Shown piece by piece: positions 52,920-64,000 of a stretch of 64,000 nucleotides of DNA. Source of the stretch: Girardinichthys multiradiatus (Eukaryota; Chordata; Actinopteri; Cyprinodontiformes; Goodeidae); assembly GCF_021462225.1 (NCBI RefSeq), contig NC_061802.1, positions 7,769,859 to 7,833,858 on the forward strand, in the 5' to 3' direction. Position 1 is the stretch's first letter; every line of letters starts with the position of its first letter. The position numbers and the translations under genes are program-made. The notes beneath the pieces are model-generated. The model worked only from the letters and a program-made list of their open reading frames with translations. It was not told where the DNA came from and did not search any database.

Positions 52920-55900
52920 GTATGTATAATGGTTTGCAGGGTTGTGTTTGAAGTGAAAGCACAGTATGTCGGTGAAGCCACACTATCATTACCACCTGCC
53001 ATTACAGCAGCAGAAAGCTAAAAACCAATATTTCCATATGCCACTTTCTCTTCTCTGGGCTCCCTTCTCCTTCATCTCTCCTTCTGACCATATGGCTATC
53101 CACTGTGTGACCTCTTCTTGTCCTCTTTTCCTCACTCATTCACAGCAAATCACTCCCCAGTAAATCTGTCTGCCTTCTAAATTCTAGTCCCTTGTCATCA
53201 GTCTCTAACAGAGGAGTCAGAGCTAAGAAACAATAATTTGCTGAATTTTCTAGAACCACTGCTCATCACTCTTCCGCACTTTGTGACAGCTTGTCTTCGT
53301 CTCTTCCTCTCTTTCTCTACCCCTCACTCTCCCCCTTTCTGTCCACAACTTTCATACAGACACAAGTCAGCCTTAACTGGATTGACAGAAAACTGACAAA
53401 AACACCAATGAAGCAGAAACCAAACATTGTTAGAGCAAAGTTAAATAAAGGTTCAACTGTGCTGCAGATCATGTATGATTTTTTGTTGAAAAGTCTGATA
53501 GAGATTGAGTTGGGTTTGAGATGTCAGTGTAATGTCTCAATTGTCAAGCTGCTAAAGGATTCATTGCTTGTGCTCATGTTCCGTCTTCTTCCATGTTTCG
53601 TCTTTCATTTGAAGATACCATCTTAAAATAAATGTGAGCATTGTTCAAATGCCACATTTGTTTTCCATTTTTAATTGGCAAGCTAATATTTACCTCAATG
53701 ACCATGGTAATTGGTTTGTACTTTTTCTTATTAGACCAATTAATAATTCATTATATGAAAGTATAAACTCTATATTTCTTTTATCTTTACAGCTTTGTGT
53801 TTCCCACAACACTTGCTGACATTGATCTAGTTATTAAGCAAACATCTTAAAAGAACAACAAAAAATGTAAATGTGCTGACTTAAATTTTTTCAGAGCTTT
53901 ATCTCCCATTTAAGTGGTAAATGTGGCTGTAGAGTGAATTTTACTCATCCACATCAGGTCCCGGAGCTAAATCCCATATTCTTCTTTCCTAAATCTACTT
54001 GGCTGTAATAAAATGCTAACTGGCTCCCTGATTTCTGAAGATAAGCGCTAGACATTGGAAACGTCTAACTGCTTCAATGTTTTACATACTGTGTTTTAAT
54101 AATCCTAGCACACATTTACACATATCTAGATTTTAATTCTAGAGTCCATGAAGATATGCAGCAGAAATAAAATTTGTCTGTGCCTCTTTACATATGTAGC
54201 GCTCTGTTCCACTTCATTGTAGTGTTATCTCCAGCAGCACCAGGCTGCTGCTGATTTATTGGTCACGTCAGAAGTACCCCTGATAGGTTTAGCTTTAAAG
54301 TAATCTTTTCCTTTTACTGACATGTTTCTTCTGACTGGAAGTAATATTAACGTATTGATTTGGCCCAGCCAGAGTGGGAAGATGAATCTGTTAAAGAAGC
54401 TGAGGAGGGAGTTAAAGAATAGAGCGATTTCAATGAGTCTTTCACAGCTTAAAGCCCTGGAGCCCGTTTGAAACATGTATGACATGTCATTATTTTAAAA
54501 GAATGCAAGTAAAACATTGTTTTATTAATACTTGGTTCACATTGTTTTATTATTTATGAGAGATGTTTGGCTGAATGAAAATTTTGAATCTCAGTCTTAA
54601 CTGTATTTGCCACCAATACAAAGGTTAACAGCAACGCAAGATGTTGCAGCTGTCACACTGTTTCCTATTTGGCCATATTTATTACCATATCTAAAAACAC
54701 CTTATGTGGGCCCAAACATCAAGGAATAAAGCAGATTTTGTAAAACGCCTGATCTTTTAAACTCAAAGTTCATGGGCTTAGCTGGAGGTCAAATCATGTA
54801 TGTTACAATATTTAATGTGCAAAAAGGCATTACCAATGCCTTACAGCTTTATTATGCGACAGAGTTGTATTTTTGCACTACACCATCTCATGCTATGCTT
54901 TGCAAACGCTCTGTCTGAAGTGATGAAGTTTAATTCCTAGCCATCTGTTAAACCTTTAAGTTGGCTGACACTGTAGGGGACCTGGTTGGTATGCAGAAGG
55001 GTTAATTCTATAAAACGCTGTACATTGTCTACCCCTTAACTGAAATAACCTGCACTATACAAGTCACAGGAAATGTATATTGGCAGTCTTCACAAAAAGC
55101 ATGACACATTTACATCACACTGGAATCTCTTGAATATTGTGTGCTTGCAAGTCTAATGCTCTGTTTTTTATGTGTAGCTTTTTCACCCATTTTACTGCTT
55201 TTACTTATGCTTTAAGTGAGATATTGGTTCACTTTTAAAACCCTGCCGAGTTCATCAATGTCACTTTTATTGCTCTGATTCAAATACAAAAACTGAATGT
55301 GACTTGTACACACTTTTAGCTGTGGCCAAGGAGAAACGGAGCTTGGCTTCGACTGAAAGGAAGTTGAGCACTTGGGAAAAGGGCACTAAAAATAATGTCA
55401 TGAGCACATTCAATGCAATAACAGCTGCCTGTGGACTTTATCCAGAGAGTAAAACAGAAAGGGTACAAGGATGCCAATGGCATTTATTAAAGTCTGGTTT
55501 CTGTATCACGTGTGAACTGTTGATTATTTGATTTCACAGTCATTTTCTTTTTTTTTTTTTTTTTAAGATTGACTTTTGAAGTAAAACAGGATAGCAAAAA
55601 TGAATTTTCAACAAACAGGATTAACAGAGACATGCTGAGCTGTGTATTAGACTGAAAACAGAGATAAGACATAAATCACAGTAACTAATGAAAATAAAAT
55701 GTAAAGCGAAGGGGCATTAAAGTGACCAAAAGAGAAAAAAGTGACACTGTTACAGAGATAAGAATTGATGGGATAGAAACAAGACAAGAGTGGAAGTGAT
55801 TTTTCAGGAACTTGAAAGTAAGCCAGCTGCATCACTTTTGGGGCCTTGGTTTTCCAGAGCCCCAAAGATGCAAGACAGTGTTTGTCTCGAAGTCTCTGAA

Positions 55901-58900
55901 GCTGCCAGCTTTCTCACTGCACCGCAAATGCTCATCACAAGAGACACACATTAAAAAAATGGGGCATGAACAAGATGTGTCTGCAAACCCACGAGCCATA
56001 AGTTATAATTTTCAACTCGGTGAGCACTGTCAAGTTGCCAGCATCAGCTGTTATACATGTGCTGCTCTGGGGCAGACATCATCAGGTGTGGAGGAGCCAG
56101 TAGTTTAGGAAAAGGCAGCCAACAAATAAAAAAAGCTGGAAACCAAAGTCTACAACATTTTGGGTCTCATAGATCTTTACTTTTTTCCTTTATCTTGAAA
56201 TAGGGAATTAAATAGTCAGCGTTGTTACCGTAATGGAGATTTGCTTGTTGTATTCAGTCCGGTCCTTAAGAAATCTCATATTAAGGCTTATTTCAAGGAA
56301 TCTAAAAGTCTGTTATAGTGGTTCTCCTCCACAAATTCTTAGAAATCTGTATTCAAACAGACTTTTAACCAAACAGATATGTGTATTATGGATATATTTC
56401 CATATATGGCCTTATTACTAGAAGGTGGTTTTGTGTTTTACAGTCTTATTGAAATTAAGAAAATCCTTCCAGCAATTAGAGTTTGAATGAGAGTAAAGCA
56501 TTTCTCACTGTCCTCTTACTGCCTTACTGCTCACCAGGATTCCTCTTTTCTTTAATAAGATTTTATTAATCTGCCTTTTAGAGTTTTAGAGACTCGTTGG
56601 ATGTCAGTCATACTTTAAAAAAAGCCTAAATCATATCCGCTGACTCAGGACTCACTGGCTTTGGTGTCCGGTCTAGAGTGGTGTATGTATGTGTGTACAT
56701 GTGTAGGTGTTTTTTTTTTCTCTATTTGATTGAATTCATAAAAAATAATGGGTCTTTCATCAGTAACATGCCATCTGGGCTTTTTTTTGCTATGCATAGA
56801 ATTTATACGGCCTCTTTCTAGAAGGAGCCAATCAGTATGCAAAGCAAGCGCTGTGATCTCTTCTGCTAATCTTCCTCACTTGACTTTACTCTAGCCATCT
56901 GATCACACTTTGGCAAACCGTGAGCCTGCTGCTAATAGACAGATTGAGAGAGGGGTTAGCACCAAAGCTCAGTACCTACCTGTTGGGTTAAGAGCTGAAG
57001 GTAAGTGGAGATTCAAAAGTATGTTTGGAGTTAGGTATGGGCTAATTACATGTATTAGAGTGCACCAAAATGTTTAAAAGCTGCAGTTTCAAAACCACTG
57101 TTTTAACGTTAGACTGATCCTACGTGTTAAAGTCCTTTTAATGAGATGCCAGAGAACATGCCGGATTTACCAGACTTTTCTGGGCTGTGCAGCGCGAGGC
57201 CTGCCTTACTTTAACTGCTTTTGTTCAGGTCCCTTTAAATTGTCCTCGCAGAACCATGGGTCTAGTCAAAACAACTTTGTTATAATAAAATATGAGATGC
57301 ACATGACCTTACTAGGTTGTTATGGTCAGGTTGGCAGTTGCTGTTAAGGTTCCAATAAAGTTGATAATTTTATTGTATCATGTAGGAAATTCTAAAACCT
57401 TTGACTTGGTTATTGTAATGACAGGGTCCAACTTTAAAAGAACTTCACATTTAAGTGAATCTGTCTTTTATTTAATGCATTTAGAGCAGCCTTAGTTGTG
57501 AGATGATTATGACTTCAGCAATAGATTGTTTTCATTTCTGAAACATGGAGATGTCTCTGTGAAGTCAAAAGATCTGGGATTCATTTTTCCAATGGCAGTA
57601 TGACATGACCTAGCTTTCACGTTACCCCAAGTCTGCTTCTAATTGGTTGATTAGTCCCTTGTGACAACTCATCCCGCAGAAGCTCATGTTATACCAAGCA
57701 GCTGAGCATAGAAGTTCAGAACAAACCCTAAAGAAAATCCATCAAGAAGACTTGCTTGCCCGGGTCACAGAGGATGGGTCAGCCTTACAAGATCTGGTTG
57801 CATTAAATGCTTTATTTGTTATCATCTGCTAAACGTTCATACATCAAAATTAGACATTAGACATTAACCACTGCCTGCATTCCTCTTGGAGACTTATAAA
57901 CTATAGATTTTAGGCCTTCGGATATAAACAGTCATATCCAAAGTATAGTAGTTTGTTGTTTGTAAAAGAATTAGTTGAGGGTTTGTTAGTCACTTTTTGT
58001 TTTAGTTTATTTTTGCTTAATTAATCATTACTGAATGAATTTATAATACAGTTCATTCTTGATGGTATTAATAATTTGATCTCGTTGGTTTTCATCATTT
58101 ATTTTTGATTCTATATCTAATATGTTAGTGCTTCTTTTCATGTCTAACAGGTTCCTCTAGGTAGGAGGTAGGATTCATCCTTTTCATTCATTTTGATTGT
58201 GAGACTTATAATTTAACATAGCTTAATATCAGTACAGCTTGCATAATATATAAATCAACTTGCTATACTGAGCGACATGGTGAAAAAAAGATAATATTCT
58301 GTACAGTAACAAAGCTTTAAGCAGGTCACAAAATAACAGTCCTATTATAAATATCCTATATTTTCCCGCTTTAGATATAATTGAGTAGTTTTTTTGTTTT
58401 AAAAAAAATAAATTTGATTATCCTATAAGTTTTTGTTTATGAGGGTTTGTTTAAACACCGTGAAGTCATTGTGTTTTTATTCAAATTTATCATACTGAGA
58501 ACATTTTGATACCAGTCCACAACTCTCTAGAATACAATAATATTGTTTTGCATCAATATTCTAAACGAAAACAGTAAAAAAGCAAATAATGACTTTATGC
58601 ATATATGCTCAAGGTCGTTCGGAAGCTCTCATCATGGTTTGAATCTTGCTTCCTGAATCCAGATTTATTTTGGAGCTGCATTCATACACTTTCTGATGCA
58701 TTGCTTTCTCATATTGCTTTTATCTTGTATAAAAAACACTCATTGCATTTTTATTGCATCTTGGTATGATTCATCCACACTTCATTCACACATGCTGTAA
58801 AAAAAACAAAACCAAAAACAGGCCCCAGATGGTCTTCCATCTTTTTATCATGCAAATATGCTTTTCTACAGGGATGCCCTTCTGTCCAAACAAACCTCTA

Positions 58901-58990
58901 ATTCATTTTAAGAGGTGGTATGGCGTGTGATATTGAGCAGAACTTCTTGCTGATTTTATTTTTATTTTTGTATCTTTCTCTTCATCCTAG
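52920..58990. other. Intron with one diverged repeat, otherwise nothing recognised
   Basis: A 6-kb intron, AT-rich throughout. The diverged repeat at 54296-54415 is the only shared sequence noticed. Small frames (52966-57347) lack domains. A T-run lies at about 55548-55564. The acceptor is TTCATCCTAG. Confidence 0.5.
54296..54415 (+). repeat. Diverged interspersed repeat, copy 2
   Basis: It is parallel in word order to 18444-18560 (TAAAGTAAT, GACATGTTT, TTCTGACTGG, GTAATATTAACGT, CCCAGCCAG). It lies in a different intron of the same gene, in the same orientation. Confidence 0.5.
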
Positions 58991-59059
58991 CTGCAAGTGA
59001 TCACTACCTCATAGGCAATAACATCACAGTTGCTGTTTTGGGAATAGTCATTCCGATTG
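58991..59059 (+). CDS. lrp8: lrp8 exon: juxtamembrane and start of transmembrane helix
   Basis: The exon has 69 bases, phase 1 at both ends, with donor GTGAGT. It reads ASDHYLIGNNITVAVLGIVI and ends PI plus a split codon. NIT is a potential N-glycosylation site. ITVAVLGIVIPI is the first half of a membrane helix and resembles the LRP8 segment AVIGIIVPI. The second half, the stop-transfer residues and the NPxY-containing tail are not found in the next 4.9 kb, so that exon must lie beyond the window. LDLR exon 16 has 78 bases, so this one is three codons shorter. Confidence 0.85.
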
Positions 59060-61730
59060 GTGAGTATACTTTACCTTTCCCCTTTGGTTTTGGTCTCTGC
59101 CTGCCTGCTTCTCGCTCCTCGCTCCTACTCCTCTGCTTATATCAAAAGTTCTGCAAATTGTTTGTGCCTGTGGTATTTTGTGTTTCTGGCTGCATGTGCA
59201 TGAACATGTATGTTTATGCATTATCGACAGGAATATTTGTCCTAGAATCTATCAAAACTATGCAGAAATATTGGACATTTACATCTTTTTCACACCTATT
59301 AAGCTCAATGGTTTCCTCTGATAATAAATAATATTTTTACAGCAACCAAAATGAGCTTTAATGTTATCCAACAACAGTCTCCCGACTTGGACAATCCCTT
59401 GTAGGGTGGTAAGCTCATCACTCAATGTGTGGCTAGGCCTTTATAATTGCCATTATTAATGAGAAATGGAGAACCAACTTATGTTTAGTCATTAGACTGG
59501 TTCCGCTGTTAGAACGTTAGATTCATGTTCCCTCTGTGATCAAATTGTTTCATGGGTCTATAACAATCAAGAACTCTGACAAATTATATACAGTTGCTTC
59601 GATCTGATTATAAATGATAATAATTGCTTAACTTAAAAATTATTACATATTAAACATTAGAAACTTGGTGTTTTAGACATTACTCTGATCATAAATATTG
59701 GCAAATATTGGTGGGTGAAAATTTTCTTGGAGCCATTTGCTGACTTGAAGATCACCACAGATGTTGTACTTTAGTACAATGTTTTCTTTTTTCCCATTTT
59801 AGAGTAGAAGAGTAGAATAGAAATGGAAAAAGGCATATTTTATTTATACCCCATTGAAATTGAGGTATAAATAAAAATTTCTTTAAAATTTTTGTTATCT
59901 GAGAAGAATTGAGAAGGGTCCAATAATTGTCTCAAGGACAAGCTAAAAGCAATTAGTTCCTAAAATGGGATTTTGTTTTCATTGAATAATTGTACTCTAA
60001 TTAGGCATGAAACTTTGCTACATTAATTAGTGTGGGACTGGCAGTATAAGAGAGATATTTTCTTTTCTGTTAAGACTTTTTCCTTCATCTTTATCATCTT
60101 CACCAGAGGAGCCAGTAAATGTGAGCTGTGCTGTATATGGTGAAACCACCATTTGACCAGACATTACATTATGTTTTATATTAAAATTAAACCAGGTTTT
60201 TAAAGTTATTCTATTCTTTTAAGTCTCATTAAAATGAAAATCCTGTTTTCTGGTAATGTTTAATAATTTCATGCTAAAACCTTACTGAGAATAGAGCTGA
60301 ATTTGCAAATAATGACCTTTCACTGCCAGAACATACTGCTAATTGACATCGCTTTCATTTGTAATTTTGAATTGTTCCCTAAATCACGGAAGCTCTAAGA
60401 TTTTCTATGCAATTTTTTATCCTCGTTTTATCTTCAACCGTAGAGATGTGAGCTCATTAAAAAATAACCCCTCCGAGACTGTTAACCCTTTCAACCTCAT
60501 CCTTTATTCTGACCCTCTGCCAGTTGTCGCTGCTACAAATCCCTCAAAATAAATTTTTGGCATCTCTGAAACATTAATTATTGTTGGAAGTCCACGAGGG
60601 CTGGGATTTCTGCAGCCTCAACTCTGCACTCTTCTCCAGTAATGCACCACCCACTGTTCTGTAAGAGGGAAGCGTCCCAGCCCTGATTAACAGTATTTAG
60701 CGTAAGTCAGGCTGTTACAATGCTCTCTAATTGGAATGAAATTTTCTAAAAAAAAAATCAAATCTGATGTTTTTTTTAACTAATAAGCATTTAGGCCAGA
60801 ACAAAGATGGATTTAGTAACACTGGGATCTCAAGTGTCTTGTGTACTACAAAAGTGCAATTAGATGAGGCTTCCATAAGGGATAAAAGCACATCTAACGG
60901 TTTGAGCACACATAATATCATGCGCAAACATAACTATTTTTCTCACACTAACTTGTCTGTTAGTTTCTCATACATACTTTGTTCACACACACACTGGTTC
61001 TGGAGGGCAGTTGAGCATTAATGCCAATATGATAATGAGTGGAGAGAGACAGTCCTTATCTCAAATCCTCCCAAAGCCCTCCATTCCCTTCGTCTCTTCC
61101 CCTCTCCATTCTCCTCTAATAACCCTGTCCAAAAAACACCAAAGCCAGACTGTCTGCAGATACTCTTCATTTTTCAGTCAAGGCGAGCACAAAATTATAA
61201 ATCATATCCCAAATGGAGCACCAGGATAATGTGCTGATGACAGTTAAGCAACCGTGCGGCACTTTTATAAAAAAAAAACAAGAGCTAAATCAATTGCCTC
61301 AGGTCCTGAATGCTACATGCTTTTATATTGCAACCTTTATGCTTGCCCCTATTAATGTGCATACTGAGAATGGGGTTTTATAGTATGCATATGATGGTGA
61401 ATGAAGCCAGTCATTGAGGTAAATTGTGCATGCTGATTTATGTGTATGTGTTTTTGATCATTCTGTGAGATGAAGAGAAACTTACAGTACTGGATCCATA
61501 GCTTATTTCTTTATAATTTGCTTTTAAATCATCTTGATCCAAGCTTTTAAAGTTCTTTCCATTTTCTTCTTTGGATGTTTGTTGTTTTTTCACTCATTTT
61601 TTGTCTTTGTAATTGACAATTTTTAGAAGAAGGTTCTTTGTTTGGTAATCTGTTTAACTCTAATAACATACAAAAGATGTATAAAAAACATAAAAAAAAT
61701 CACCACTATTGTCTTGAAACATATTGTCCA
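59060..61730. other. Intron, nothing recognised
   Basis: AT-rich intronic sequence after the membrane exon. I searched by eye for an NFDNPVY-type coding segment and found none. Small frames at 60343-61229 show no domain. Confidence 0.5.
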
Positions 61731-62215
61731 TGGTCAAATGTTTCACACTCCTTCAACTTATGCACATTTTTTCAGTGCAACCATAAACTTCAGTGCATTT
61801 CATCCAGGTTTTGTGTAATAGACACAAAGAAGTGTATAAATGTGAAGTGAATGGCAGATGACACATAGTGTTAAAAAACTTCAAAACAATTTTACATATA
61901 CAAATCTAAAAAGTGGTGCATGCATTTGTATGAAGTCTCCTTTACTCTGATACCAACAAATAAAATCCAAAGCCACAAATTCAGAAATTACTTAATTTGT
62001 AAAGTGGCTCCATCTGTGTCAAATTGAATCTCATTATCACAGAACATTATTGAACAAACAGCATCATGGAGAACAAGGAAAAAACCAGACAGGTCAGGGT
62101 TAAGGTTGTGGAGAAGCTTAAAGCAGAGTTAGGGGATTACACAATATCAATTTATGATCCGAAAATAGAAGTTATGGCTTAACTGCAAACTTGAGCTGCA
62201 TTATATTAAAAAATA
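61731..62215. mobile_element. Degenerate Tc1-family relic
   Basis: Words such as CATAAACTTCAGTGCATTTC, TTGTGTAATAGACACAAAG, GCATTTGTATGAAGTCTCC and AACAAACAGCATCATG follow the same order as the relic at 49198-49480. It is therefore a second decayed member of that family. The ends and coding part are lost. Confidence 0.5.
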
Positions 62216-62480
62216 AAATCATGTGATGGCCATATTATTTGTGTTCTTTGCATTGACTCCCGTCTTTGGGACTGTGGGACTTTTAACATCTTGAGCATTG
62301 TAAACTGTGCCAGGTGTGGTCATCTACTGCAGCAAGACTCCATCCTGCAGTCTGAATACTACATTGGCAGGCCTCATCACTCTTGAAATACAGCATCCTA
62401 CAATTATTTTAGTCCAAACAGCTCTTTGCAATATTGTTAATTGCGCACATTGATATTGCCATGACAATTCATTTGTGATA

Positions 62481-63728
62481 CAGGGGTTGGACAATGAAGC
62501 TGAAACACCTGGTTTTAGACCACAATAATTTATTAGTTTGGTGTAGGGCCTCCTTTTGCGGCCAATACAGCGTCAATTCATCTTGGGAATGACATATACA
62601 AGTCCTGCACAGTGATCAGAGGGATTTTAAGCCATTCTTGCAGAATAGTGGCCAGGTCACTACGTGATACTGGTGGAGGAAAACGTTTCCTGACTCGCTC
62701 CTCCAAAACACCCCAAAGTGGCTCAATAATATTTAGATCTGGTGACTGTGCAGGCCATGGGAGATGTTCAACTTCACTTTCATGTTCATCAAACCAATAT
62801 TTTACCAGTCTTGCTGTGTGTATTGGTGCATTGTCATCCTGATACACGGTGCCTTCAGGATACAATGTTTGAACCATTGGATGCACATGGTCCTCAAGAA
62901 TGGTTTGGTAGTCCTTGGCAGTGACGCGCCCATCTAGCACAAGTATTGGGCCAAGGGAATGCCATGATATGGCAGCCCAAACCATCACTGATCCACCCCC
63001 ATGCTTCACTCTGGGTGGTACGCTTCTTTGGGGCTTCTCCACTCCATAACTCTCCCGGATGTGGGGAAAACAGTAAAGGTGGAGTCATCAGAGAACAATA
63101 CATGTTTCACATTGTCCACAGCCCAAGATTTGCGCTCCTTGCACCATTAAAACCAACGTTTGGCATTGGCATGAGTGACCAAAGGTTTGGCTATAGCAGC
63201 CCAGCCGTGTATATTGACCCTGTGGAGCTCCTGACGGACAGTTCTGGTGGAAACAGGAGAGTTGAGGTGCACATTTAATTCTGCCGTGATTTGGGCAGCC
63301 GTGGTTTTATGTTTTTTGGATACAATCCGGGTTAGCACCCGAACATCCCTTTCAGACAGCTTCCTCTTGCGTCCACAGTTAATCCTGTTGGATGTGGTTC
63401 GTCCTTCTTGGTGGTATGCTGACATTACCCTGGATACCGTGGCTCTTGATACATCAAAAAGACTTGCTGTCTTGGTCACAGATGCGCCAGCAAGACGTGC
63501 ACCAACAATTTGTCCTCTTTTGAACTCTGGTATGTCACCCATAATGTTGTGTGCATTTCAATATTTTGAGCAAAACTGTGCTCTTACCCTGCTAATTGAA
63601 CCTTCACACTCTGCTCTTACTGGTGCAATGTGCAATCATTGAAGACTGGCTACCAGGCTGGTCCAATTTAGTCATGAAACCTCCCTCATTAAAATGACAG
63701 GTGTTTGAGTTTCATTGTCCAAGTCCTG
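62481..63728 (-). mobile_element. Tc1/mariner element with DD36E-spaced transposase, inactivated
   Basis: The ends are a short inverted repeat: CAGGGGTTGGACAATGAAGC at the left and the complement CAGGACTTGGACAATGAAAC at the right, about 30 bases with mismatches. TA (62479-62480 and 63729-63730) flanks it, for a total of 1248 bases. The minus strand holds one transposase gene broken in the middle. The short repeats, length and spacing fit the DD36E (Incomer-type) branch of Tc1/mariner as I recall it. Confidence 0.85.
62578..63542 (-). pseudogene. DD36E-type transposase pseudogene
   Basis: The N-terminal frame (63542-63147) starts MGDIPEFKRGQIVGARLAGA and has helix-turn-helix text (VTKTASLFDVSRATVSRVMS) and GRKRKLSERD. 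It stops at a TAA after KRWF. In frame beyond the stop comes WAVDNVKHVLFSDDSTFTVF with the first Asp. Then a frame change leads to the C-terminal frame (from 63042): [27 protein letters not shown] with the second Asp and SPDLNIIEPLW with the Glu. Thirty-six residues lie between the last two. One stop plus one frame change inactivate it. Confidence 0.85.
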
Positions 63729-63730
63729 TA

Positions 63731-64000
63731 TCTCTCCACTGTAAAAAAAAAAGAAAGTAGCACATTGCTTCAGCAGCAGCATTAAAGCTGGTGACATAAA
63801 TATGCACACCACATCTATTTAGATTTATGTGTCATTTTCCTTCCAATTCACAAAAAAGGCAAAACTGTGTTGGTATAGAGCATAAAATGCCAACAGGCTA
63901 CACTATAGTTTTTGGTTTTGTGATGTGAGGAAAGGTTTAATGGTATAAACATATTTGCAAGGCACTCCAATATTTTAACGGATACTTCACCAGGTGTTTC
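63731..64000. other. Intron, nothing recognised
   Basis: The end of the window is AT-rich intronic sequence. GCAAGGCACTCCAATATT near 63958 may be another Tc1-family end but cannot be confirmed. Confidence 0.4.

Overview
This window is vertebrate nuclear DNA, almost certainly from a teleost fish. Ten spliced exons of one plus-strand gene are spread over about 58 kb. The introns hold fish-type repeats: Rex1-like, L2-like and Rex3 LINEs, a tRNA-derived SINE, several Tc1/mariner families and hAT-type elements. I see no bacterial or organellar gene, and the species cannot be named from sequence alone.

The host gene is best read as lrp8 (apolipoprotein E receptor 2), an LDL-receptor-family Reelin/ApoE receptor. 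The exons run from EGF-A (817-936) and EGF-B (6783-6908) through five exons of the YWTD beta-propeller (24316-24487, 31988-32212, 35328-35446, 36478-36617, 45750-45891). EGF-C (50468-50620), a Thr/Ser-rich O-glycosylation exon (52596-52919) and the first half of the transmembrane exon (58991-59059) follow. Together they give 1590 coding bases, 530 codons, with matching phases and GT-AG borders throughout. Five exon lengths (172, 119, 140, 142, 153) equal the classical LDLR ones. The ligand-binding LDLa exons and signal peptide must lie 5' of the window. The rest of the membrane helix and the NPxY tail must lie 3' of it.

Intron contents in order: a Tc1 relic (about 1340-1900), a Rex1-like LINE (2415-5523), a possible MITE (6020-6574), an L2-like LINE (about 7950-10847) split by a SINE (9396-9745), a long-TIR Tc1 relic (13078-14664) and a hAT-type element (15756-17995) holding another SINE (17620-17964). 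Then come Rex3 copy A (19856-22079) nested in a Tc1-like terminal repeat, an unexplained block (about 22260-24060), Rex3 copy B (26016-28556), a hAT MITE (32934-33328), a Tc1 relic (about 33750-34800) and Rex3 copy C with a 5' inversion (about 37778-40318). Last are a SINE (44401-44735), a structurally intact Tc1 transposon (46477-48044), two degenerate Tc1-family relics and a DD36E-type Tc1/mariner element (62481-63728).

The most informative observations concern transposon biology. Rex3 copy C is a clean twin-priming inversion. The SINE family shares its 3' end with Rex3, which suggests Rex3 mobilised it. One Tc1 copy has an intact DD34E transposase and nearly identical 201-bp terminal repeats. 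Target-site duplications resolve several nested insertions. All dateable LINE insertions lie antisense to the host gene.
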